Shown here one piece after another: positions 1 to 5,359 of a DNA stretch of 9,000 bases. The position numbers and the translations under genes were made by a program. Source of the stretch: Acidobacteriaceae bacterium (GTDB lineage Bacteria; Acidobacteriota; Terriglobia; Terriglobales; Acidobacteriaceae); assembly GCA_003167305.1 (NCBI GenBank), contig PMTP01000154.1, forward strand, positions 26,721 to 35,720, read 5' to 3'. Within the stretch, counting starts at the first letter, position 1; every line of letters starts with the position of its first letter. The notes under the pieces were generated by a model. It was not told the DNA's origin, made no database searches, and was given only the letters and a program-made list of their open reading frames with translations.

Positions 1-2
1 CC

Positions 3-485
3 GGCGGCCGGCTTCTCGCCTTGCTTCGCCGCGGCGACGAGGGGCAAGCCCTGATGGAGACAGCCCTGGTGCTGGCTCTCGTGGTGCTGCCGCTCGTATC
101 TGGCATCTTTTCGATAGGGCTTTCCTTCGAAAACCAGCAGGCGCTGGCTCAAGCTGTGGGCCTCGGCGGAGCGTACCTGAGCCAGGCCGATGGCAACACG
201 ACAGACCCTTGTGCCGGCGTTATGAGTGCGATTACAGGCTCCGCGCCGCAGCTCATCGCGGCGAATGTCTCTCTCACCATCACGATGGGCCAGACCCTTT
301 CTTCGGGGGTGCTCAGCGGTGGCACCTCCGAATCAGGACCTAATTGCTCCGGCAGCCAGACGAACCTGTCGGCAGGCACATACGTAACCGTGGCAGCCAC
401 ATATCCCTGCAGTATCGGAGTCTACGGAGTCAATCTTGTGCCACACTGCCAACTGGCCGCTATGGTAAACGAGCTTTCTTACTAA
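3..485 (+). CDS. tadE: TadE-like pilus pseudopilin, 5' end outside window
   Basis: Minor pseudopilin of the Tad (Flp) pilus, expected in the inner membrane after processing by a prepilin peptidase. The frame is open to the left edge. A TTG at 21 is the first possible start inside the window, but no ribosome-binding site precedes it, so the true start probably lies upstream. Numbering from that TTG, residues 5-13 read GDEGQALME: a Gly followed by a Glu at mature position +5, the class III prepilin cleavage pattern. A hydrophobic helix follows (about residues 14-34), typical of TadE. The rest is a small Ser/Thr/Gly-rich periplasmic domain with four cysteines (64, 109, 130, 143) that could form disulfides. 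It ends with the family-like pattern of a 'VAATYPC' strand and a final hydrophobic strand. About 154 residues fits the family. The tadG-like gene follows after 24 bp, so the two are probably co-transcribed. Confidence 0.82.
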   Translation, partial: GGRLLALLRRGDEGQALMETALVLALVVLPLVSGIFSIGLSFENQQALAQAVGLGGAYLSQADGNTTDPCAGVMSAITGSAPQLIAANVSLTITMGQTLSSGVLSGGTSESGPNCSGSQTNLSAGTYVTVAATYPCSIGVYGVNLVPHCQLAAMVNELSY

Positions 486-497
486 TCCAGGAGAATC

Positions 498-501
498 GAG
501 G
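498..501 (+). promoter_or_regulatory. Ribosome-binding site of tadG-like gene
   Basis: GAGG lies 8 nt before the ATG at 510. A second purine-rich match, AGGAGA at 489-494, lies 15 nt before it. The nearer site fits normal spacing and supports the ATG at 510. Confidence 0.5.
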
Positions 502-509
502 CAAATTCA

Positions 510-2510
510 ATGAAAACGAAGGTTGCATCTTTTTTTCGTCGAGTATTCAGTGACCAGCGCGGGCAAGCGATGGGATTGATGGTGGGGGGGGCGGGAGTGT
601 TTCTGCTCACCGTCTCTGGAGTGGCCGGGTTTACGATCGACGTCGGTCGTGCCTATTCCGTTCGCAATGAGCTCCTCACTTCAACCCGTTCGGCGGGGTT
701 AGCGGCGGCAGGATATATCTACAACAACACATCCGGCACCCTCACCGATGCGGTAAATGAGGCGGCGGCTGTAGCGGCGCTGAACCCCGTCCCCGGGCTG
801 ACAACAACCACGAACGCGGCGCTGGTATGCCGTACCTCGCTGCAGCAGGCGGGATGGACGTGTGCTACCAATCCTGTCAATAACGCCCTCCTGGTCACCG
901 AGACGGTCAGTATGCCGACGACTTTCATGCGGCTCTTCGGCATCCAATTTCTGACGGTGTCGGCGCAGGCGACTGCCTCGATGGCGTTTGCGCAGGAGTG
1001 GAATATCGCGGTCATCGAGGACTTGACGGGATCGATGGCCAATACTGACTCGAACTGCAAAAGTTTATCGGATTTCAATTGCACGCTGAACGGCCTTCAG
1101 GGTTTTTTGGCGGCAGCCAATCCCTGCCCCCCGGGAGCATCGAGCTGCACTACAGCCAATGCAAATTTGCGCGTGGCGCTGTTTGGGTTTCCCAATCTGA
1201 TCTACGGCGCCCTTCCGACCGTCAATGCGTGCAGCGGCGCGTCGTATGTCGAGCCCCAGCCGTTTACAATACTCACCCTGCCCTTGCCGACGGCCACCTC
1301 CTACGTCCCGCTGACTTATCAATATACATATCCATTGACCGCTACTACGACCCATACATCTACATTCACCGCGAGCTACGAGATGACCTACGGGGCCGGC
1401 GATGCGGATGCGAATGGTTTTGTGAGTGATTATTACCAGCCCAGCAATACAGCAACGGGCGGACTGAATCCCGCTTCCTCTCTGGTGCAGGGAATTGGTT
1501 ATACAGGCACTGGCACGAAAACAGGATGCATGAAACTCGATCCGGACGAAAATTCTCTTAACGGCGCGGTTACGCCTCCGGCCGCCGGGGGCCCTGGGGT
1601 GGTTGGGGGGGGATCGGCCGACGATCATAACGTAGGCGTAATTGTCAACACGACGCAAGTCGGCGAAGGCACTACCTACCTGGCGAGCGTCATCTATGCG
1701 GCGAACTCGGCCCTGATTGCCGAGCAGACTTGGATGCAAAATGTAAACCATACCACCACAAAAAACGCCATCATCATACAATCCGATGGCGGAGTGAACA
1801 CGCAGTGGATCTACTTCCCGCAAGGCCTGGTCACGCAGAATCCCCCGGCTACTCATCAGCCCACAACAGCGCCCTGGAACGGGAATTTTGCAGGTTATAA
1901 CGCCCCTTCGCCTGCCAAGATTCCGGTTGGGAATATTTGTAGTGGAACACCAGGTACAGCCGGCACATTAGCATGTCCTGGGGAATACGATACTTTGAAT
2001 ACGACGCCGCAGACGCCGAGTGCTTACCCTACCGCGAAGATCGCTGCTAATTTATCATCTCCGCTCGCTATGGCGGTTGGTGGGGTGGCCGTTGCGAATA
2101 CCGGGAAATATCCGGACTTCCTCGATGAGTGCCAGCAGACCATCGCCGCGGGCATGTACGCCAAGAGTGTGGGAACCAGAGTCTACTCGATTGCCTATGG
2201 CGCGTCGACGGGGAGTCAATGCTCGACTGGAGGCAGTGCGGCTGATTTTACCGATGTGACGCTGCGTCCCCTCACCGATTATTACGGGCAGACTTTGAAC
2301 GTGGCCTTCGGCTCGGTCGGTGCGCTCTCTCCATGCGTGGAGATGAAGGATACCGCCTCAGACCTGCAGTACTTCTACTCCTACTACCCGTCGGGCTCAT
2401 CCGGATCATGCTCGGACACGGAACATACGTCAACGAGCATCGTGTCCATCTATCAGTCGATCCAGGCGACGATAGGTAAACCGCGGCTGATTCCCAACAC
2501 CGCCAATTAG
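510..2510 (+). CDS. tadG: TadG-like Flp pilus protein with von Willebrand A domain
   Basis: Membrane-anchored Tad pilus protein of the TadE/G-like group. Residues 15-20 (DQRGQA) and the hydrophobic stretch at about 21-46, ending in 'FTIDVGRAYSVRNEL', match the N-terminal Tad signature. Unlike the upstream TadE, no Glu sits at +5 after the Gly, so prepilin processing is doubtful. Residues 105-157 look like a second TadE/G-like strand region ('FMRLFGIQFLTVSAQATA') with a Cys pair at 107 and 118. A vWA domain follows: 'NIAVIEDLTGSM' holds a MIDAS-like D171-x-T173-x-S175, and 'IIIQSDGG' (S425, D426, G427) matches the second vWA strand. The roughly 250 residues between them are far more than a compact vWA domain needs and include a Thr/Tyr-rich stretch and a Ca-loop-like motif at 298-307. 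The C-terminus ('ATIGKPRLIP') is typical of the group. vWA domains in such proteins are thought to mediate adhesion or assembly; the exact role here is inferred. Confidence 0.85.
   Translation: MKTKVASFFRRVFSDQRGQAMGLMVGGAGVFLLTVSGVAGFTIDVGRAYSVRNELLTSTRSAGLAAAGYIYNNTSGTLTDAVNEAAAVAALNPVPGLTTTTNAALVCRTSLQQAGWTCATNPVNNALLVTETVSMPTTFMRLFGIQFLTVSAQATASMAFAQEWNIAVIEDLTGSMANTDSNCKSLSDFNCTLNGLQGFLAAANPCPPGASSCTTANANLRVALFGFPNLIYGALPTVNACSGASYVEPQPFTILTLPLPTATSYVPLTYQYTYPLTATTTHTSTFTASYEMTYGAGDADANGFVSDYYQPSNTATGGLNPASSLVQGIGYTGTGTKTGCMKLDPDENSLNGAVTPPAAGGPGVVGGGSADDHNVGVIVNTTQVGEGTTYLASVIYAANSALIAEQTWMQNVNHTTTKNAIIIQSDGGVNTQWIYFPQGLVTQNPPATHQPTTAPWNGNFAGYNAPSPAKIPVGNICSGTPGTAGTLACPGEYDTLNTTPQTPSAYPTAKIAANLSSPLAMAVGGVAVANTGKYPDFLDECQQTIAAGMYAKSVGTRVYSIAYGASTGSQCSTGGSAADFTDVTLRPLTDYYGQTLNVAFGSVGALSPCVEMKDTASDLQYFYSYYPSGSSGSCSDTEHTSTSIVSIYQSIQATIGKPRLIPNTAN
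584..591 (+). repeat. Run of eight G within tadG
   Basis: An uninterrupted G8 tract in the codons for residues 25-28 of the TadG-like protein, inside the membrane anchor. GCGGG follows. Gain or loss of one base would stop translation near the N-terminus. Confidence 0.9.
1587..1612 (+). repeat. G-tract cluster, possible G-quadruplex
   Basis: G5, G4, GG and G8 tracts lie within 26 bases of the tadG coding strand. Splitting the G8 run into two G-tracts gives four tracts with short loops, which satisfies the usual G-quadruplex pattern. They encode part of a Gly/Pro-rich linker in the vWA insertion. Whether it folds is untested. Confidence 0.55.
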
Positions 2511-2527
2511 CTCCTGTACCTGGTTAA

Positions 2528-2589
2528 GAATAAAGCCCGCATCCCGGCAAGTCCGCTCATTGGACCTGTCCGGGATGCGGGCTTTATTC
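2528..2589. terminator. Bidirectional intrinsic terminator between convergent genes
   Basis: A perfect 20-bp inverted repeat: 2528-2547 pairs with 2570-2589, with a 22-nt loop that contains a small nested GTCC/GGAC pair (2551-2554 with 2562-2565). The stem has a GC-rich core (GCCCGCATCCCGG) and an A/T-rich base, so a U-rich tail (CUUUAUU) ends the hairpin in both directions. It begins 17 bp after the tadG stop. The stop codon of the opposing TonB-like gene (2584-2586) lies inside the right arm. The position between convergent genes fits termination of both transcripts. Confidence 0.85.
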
Positions 2590-4131
2590 CTCCACTTCAG
2601 GAATGATGAGCAGGACTTCCACCTTGATATTTTGCCCATTCTGCGTGGCTGGCCTGAACTCCCACTGGTTGAGCGCACTGAGGACAAACTGGGCTTGCGC
2701 GAACTCGGGCGGAAAGGCGATGGAGAGCGCCTCGAAGCGGCCCGCCTGATTGACAAAGCCGTGAATCATGAGGGCATCGGCGTCGATCGTGCCGGGAGCG
2801 ATGTTGGGGCGCACGATGTTATAGGGCCAGGGCGCCTCAACGCGCGTGGACGCGCCCGCGGGGCTGTCGGCGCGCGAAAGCGAGTACTGCAGAATCCAGC
2901 TCTTGGCCAGGCCGACGGGTAGATATACGGTGTAGGACAGCCGTGCGCTCCATAGCTCGGCCGTCTCCGGATACTTTTCTTCGAGCGAGGATCCTACCAC
3001 AACGGAACCGAATTGTCCTTCCTTCGGCCTCGTAATGTGAGCGGATAAAGGCGAGTTGACGATCCCGTACCCGGTTGGCGCGGTAGTCTTTTGCGCGGAG
3101 CCCGCATTGGCTCCCTGGGCGGATCTGGCGGAGTCGGGCAGGTCAGCGGCTTTAGCGGAATCCGGTTTTGCCGCGCCCTTGCCTACTGCCTTGTCCGCTG
3201 GCTTGTCGGTGGGCTTGCCAACTGCCTTATCGGCGGATTTGGCAACTGCCTTATCGGCCGGCTTCTCGACTGGTTTATCGGTCTGGCTTCCATGCCCCGC
3301 GGGCGTGGTGTTCTTTGCCTCCGCCGGGGCGAGCTCTCCGGGCGAAGGCGTGGCAACCGACGAGTTCACGGGAGGCAGAGTGACGGCGCCATTCGCCATG
3401 CGATGCTCGGAGAGCGACATCACCGCGGCGGGCGTTGGCAGCGAGGAGCCTTGCGCGGTGGTGATCGGCGCCGGCGGCGTGGGCTTGGGCCCGGTAACCA
3501 CCAGCGGCGTCGTGGTGCTGGGAAGGATCGGCTGAGGTTGCACCACCGGCAGAGTGACGGCGGGAATGGCGATCTCCGCCAGGTTCTGTTCCTCATTGGG
3601 CAACTGGGTGGAAGGCTTGACCTCGGCCACCACCGGCTTTTCCGGCAGGGGCGGAACGATGGTCTTGACCACAATCTTCTTCCCCGCCCAGATCACGACC
3701 GTCGGCACCGGGATTTCCACGTTGAGCGCCAGAGGCTTGGGGATATCCGGCTGCACCAGCGTCTGCGCTCCCCGCGGAGCTTGCACAACCATCCGCAAAG
3801 CCGGCCGCGGCGCATCCGGGCTCGCGGCTGGTGGAGACGCTTGCGCTTTTGCGGGCGCTGGAGCTTTGGAAGGCGCGCGGGGCGTCTTGATTTCTTTACT
3901 GAAATCGCTTCTGGCCCGCTGCATCTCGGCATCCAGCGTGTGCAGATCCAGATGCCGCACCTCATAACGCTGCACGGCAACCTGGACCTTGACTTTGGGT
4001 GCGGAGATGATGCCTAAAAATATCAATCCAAACGCGACGCAGTGCGCCAATATCGAAAACACAAAGGAGTAGGGCCGCTGATTCAGCTCCGGTTGCTCGG
4101 AAAAGAGCGATATCGTTGAGGAAGTCCTCAT
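2584..4131 (-). CDS. TonB-like membrane-anchored protein with Lys/Pro-rich linker
   Basis: A 515-residue protein that resembles an energy-transducing TonB-family protein. Residues about 22-43 form one hydrophobic helix after a short polar N-terminus, giving an N-in topology. Residues about 80-280 are Pro/Ala/Val-rich, and 285-325 are a Lys-rich repeat of DKAV-x-K and DKPA units, like the extended spacer of TonB. A folded region begins near 354 and includes 'YTVYLPVGLAKSWILQYSL' (400-418). The last 65 residues (about 450-512) match the TonB C-terminal pattern: 'ALMIHGFVNQAGRFE', then 'LSALNQWEFRPATQNGQ', then a hydrophobic strand. The frame is open to an ATG at 4233, but that start has AAGGGG immediately against it. 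The ATG at 4131 has GGAAGGAA about 12 nt upstream and gives a sensible anchor, so it was chosen. No ExbB, ExbD or TonB-dependent receptor is present, so energy transduction is not shown. It is transcribed against the pilus genes. Confidence 0.75.
   Translation of the reverse strand: MRTSSTISLFSEQPELNQRPYSFVFSILAHCVAFGLIFLGIISAPKVKVQVAVQRYEVRHLDLHTLDAEMQRARSDFSKEIKTPRAPSKAPAPAKAQASPPAASPDAPRPALRMVVQAPRGAQTLVQPDIPKPLALNVEIPVPTVVIWAGKKIVVKTIVPPLPEKPVVAEVKPSTQLPNEEQNLAEIAIPAVTLPVVQPQPILPSTTTPLVVTGPKPTPPAPITTAQGSSLPTPAAVMSLSEHRMANGAVTLPPVNSSVATPSPGELAPAEAKNTTPAGHGSQTDKPVEKPADKAVAKSADKAVGKPTDKPADKAVGKGAAKPDSAKAADLPDSARSAQGANAGSAQKTTAPTGYGIVNSPLSAHITRPKEGQFGSVVVGSSLEEKYPETAELWSARLSYTVYLPVGLAKSWILQYSLSRADSPAGASTRVEAPWPYNIVRPNIAPGTIDADALMIHGFVNQAGRFEALSIAFPPEFAQAQFVLSALNQWEFRPATQNGQNIKVEVLLIIPEVEE
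3171..3276 (-). repeat. Imperfect 24-bp coding repeats in TonB-like linker
   Basis: CAACTGCCTTATCGGC occurs identically at 3219-3234 and 3243-3258 (+ strand), at a 24-bp period, with degenerate copies on either side. The repeats encode the Lys/Asp/Ala units (DKAV-x-K, DKPA) of the TonB-like protein linker. Copy number could vary between strains by slippage without breaking the frame. Confidence 0.7.
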
Positions 4132-4248
4132 GCTCTGATGAAATTCCTTCCTCGCGCCGCCAGCTACCATTTGCAGGGTAAATCGCGGTCCATGCGACCT
4201 CAGCTTGATCAACGGCCGAGAAAGACCTATCATCCCCTTGCATGATCA

Positions 4249-4256
4249 ATTATAAT
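4249..4256. promoter_or_regulatory. Overlapping divergent -10-like boxes
   Basis: ATTATAAT (4249-4256) contains TATAAT on the + strand at 4251-4256 and TATAAT on the - strand at 4254-4249. It lies in an AT-rich patch in otherwise GC-rich sequence, between the TonB-like gene and cpaB. No good -35 hexamer is seen 16-18 nt upstream on either strand, so an activator or an alternative sigma factor may be needed. Transcription from here would give cpaB a leader of about 250 nt and the TonB-like gene a leader of about 110 nt. Confidence 0.45.
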
Positions 4257-4291
4257 CTTTCCGAGCATGGTTCATGGAGGGGATATCACCC

Positions 4292-4489
4292 ATGACCCTC
4301 TTGATACCTCCTGTCCATGCGGCTGTCCTTGCTGCTGTTTCAATAAGGCATCAAGGGAATACACTGAATACGCATTTGATCTTGCTGGACGATCTGTCCA
4401 CGCAACCTGTTTCGGAATGGAAACGAAACAGGTCTTTCAAGGGCGCGGCAATTGCCACAAGGGGCAGAAAGGCGAAGCTGGCTGGGTAG
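4292..4489 (+). CDS. Possible 65-residue leader ORF upstream of cpaB
   Basis: The ATG at 4292 has GGAGGGG (4276-4282) 9 nt upstream, the strongest Shine-Dalgarno match in the intergenic region. The predicted product begins MTLLIPPVHAAVLAAVSIRH and ends in a basic tail. No family is recognised. It is not a Flp pilin: there is no G-x4-E-Y motif and no single long C-terminal hydrophobic helix. The stop (4487-4489) falls in the terminal loop of the last leader hairpin, 21 nt before the cpaB start. If translated it would disrupt the leader structure, so it may be a regulatory leader peptide. It may equally be chance in GC-rich sequence. Confidence 0.22.
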   Translation: MTLLIPPVHAAVLAAVSIRHQGNTLNTHLILLDDLSTQPVSEWKRNRSFKGAAIATRGRKAKLAG

Positions 4490-4505
4490 CCAGTTCAAAC
4501 AGGTT
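4404..4505 (+). promoter_or_regulatory. Structured cpaB leader with alternative pairings, possible RNA switch
   Basis: Four structural elements are visible. Hairpin 1 pairs 4405-4414 (ACCTGTTTCG) with 4424-4433, 10 perfect bp around a 9-nt loop. A 10-nt palindrome (GGCAATTGCC) lies at 4447-4456. Hairpin 3 pairs CTGGCT (4478-4483) with AGCCAG (4488-4493) around a GGGT loop, with further pairing possible out to 4474/4496. Finally, AAACAGGT occurs twice, at 4426-4433 in hairpin 1 and at 4497-4504 over the cpaB ribosome-binding site. The 5' arm (AACCTGTTT, 4404-4412) can therefore pair with either copy; the distal helix (4497-4505) is 9 bp and directly abuts hairpin 3. The two folds exclude each other and the distal one hides the AGG at 4501-4503. 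No known riboswitch class is recognised. Confidence 0.5.
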
Positions 4506-4510
4506 TCCAA

Positions 4511-5359
4511 ATGAACCGAAGACTACTCGCGATCCTTCTGGCCGCATTCTTGATAGCCTCCGTATGCACCTTCCTGGTCTATCAGATGGTGAACAGCCGC
4601 ATGGCGGCGGTCCGTCCGTCGGTCGCTACCGGAATCGTCGCGGCAAAAACGGACATCAAGCTCGGAACCGTTCTCAGCGCCAACGACCTGACGACGGTCC
4701 AGATTGCGGGAGGGCTGCCCTCGGGCGCCATTCTCGTCAAAGACATGAGCCGCGCTATTGGACGAGGGGTCATCTCGGACCTCTATGCGGGCGAGCCGAT
4801 TATCGAGAACCGCCTGGCCGCCATCGGATCCGGCGGAGGATTGGCAGCCACCATTCCCCCCGGAATGAGAGCCTGCGCGGTCAGGGTAGACGACGTGGTG
4901 AACGTCTCTGGGTTCGTCACTCCCGGAATGCACGTGGATGTTCTGATCTCCGGTACGCCTCCGGGCACGCCAAACACCGCGCAAGGCCAGATATCGAAGA
5001 CGCTGCTACAGAACATTCAGGTTTTATCCGCGGGCACGGAGATTCAGAAGGATCCGGAAGGGAAGGCAAAGCCGGTGCAGGTGGTCAACCTGCTGGTGAC
5101 GCCGGAAGACGCTGAGAAGCTGAGCCTGGCTGCCAATTTTACCATCCGGCTGGTGCTGCGTAACCCGCTGGATACCAAGGTCGGTGTGGTTGCCGGCACG
5201 GACACCAGCAGCCTCTTTTCGGGAGCGATTACCGCGCCGCCAAAGCCGCAGCGCGTCGCGGCCCCCAAGAGCGCGGAACCCCCGGCCTATTCCATTGAGG
5301 TGATCAACGGATCGACAACGAGTCAAGAAAAATTTGCTTCTCCCGAGGGACACAAGTGA
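4511..5359 (+). CDS. cpaB: Flp pilus assembly protein CpaB/RcpC
   Basis: Periplasmic assembly factor of the Tad pilus that works with the CpaC secretin. Residues about 4-27 are a single hydrophobic segment (LLAILLAAFLIASVCTFLVY) serving as membrane anchor or uncleaved signal. Residues about 40-103 form a SAF domain, with the usual 'VAAKTDIKLGTVLSANDL' opening and the 'YAGEPIIENRLA' end. Residues about 112-220 are the RcpC/CpaB domain: 'IPPGMRACAVRVDDVVNVSGFVTPGMHVDVL', then 'LLQNIQVLSAG' and 'VNLLVTPEDAEKL'. The Pro/Ser-rich tail looks disordered. The length (282) is normal. The ATG at 4511 is chosen because it places the hydrophobic segment at the N-terminus. Its ribosome-binding site is only AGG(T) at 4501-4503, 7 nt upstream, inside the structured leader. 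The stop overlaps the cpaC start by 4 nt (GTGA). Confidence 0.93.
   Translation: MNRRLLAILLAAFLIASVCTFLVYQMVNSRMAAVRPSVATGIVAAKTDIKLGTVLSANDLTTVQIAGGLPSGAILVKDMSRAIGRGVISDLYAGEPIIENRLAAIGSGGGLAATIPPGMRACAVRVDDVVNVSGFVTPGMHVDVLISGTPPGTPNTAQGQISKTLLQNIQVLSAGTEIQKDPEGKAKPVQVVNLLVTPEDAEKLSLAANFTIRLVLRNPLDTKVGVVAGTDTSSLFSGAITAPPKPQRVAAPKSAEPPAYSIEVINGSTTSQEKFASPEGHK

Noticed and set aside
1065..1856. 263-residue ORF on the - strand inside tadG
   Set aside because: Arg/Gly/Ile-rich translation without domain or ribosome-binding site, antisense to a gene with clear TadG and vWA motifs. It is a shadow of GC-rich coding.
3091..4017. 308-residue + strand ORF opposite the TonB-like gene
   Set aside because: Very Arg/Gly/His-rich, no recognisable motif. 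The - strand frame has the membrane anchor and TonB-like C-terminus.
4132..4233. Longer N-terminus of the TonB-like protein from the ATG at 4233
   Set aside because: AAGGGG touches the ATG with no spacing, and the extra 34 residues place polar sequence far ahead of the anchor. The ATG at 4131 has a usable ribosome-binding site.
4405..4440. Intrinsic terminator in the cpaB leader (hairpin 1 followed by CTTTC)
   Set aside because: The stem is perfect but only half GC, and the following tract has three T in a row. It is better explained as one arm of the alternative pairings.
4395..4510. c-di-GMP-I (GEMM) riboswitch in front of cpaB
   Set aside because: CACGCA near 4399 and GGGTAGC in the last hairpin recall parts of the class, and P1 enclosing two hairpins is similar. 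However, the conserved GGGCAAACC and GACGCAAAGCC segments and a GAAA tetraloop are absent. A covariance-model search would settle it.
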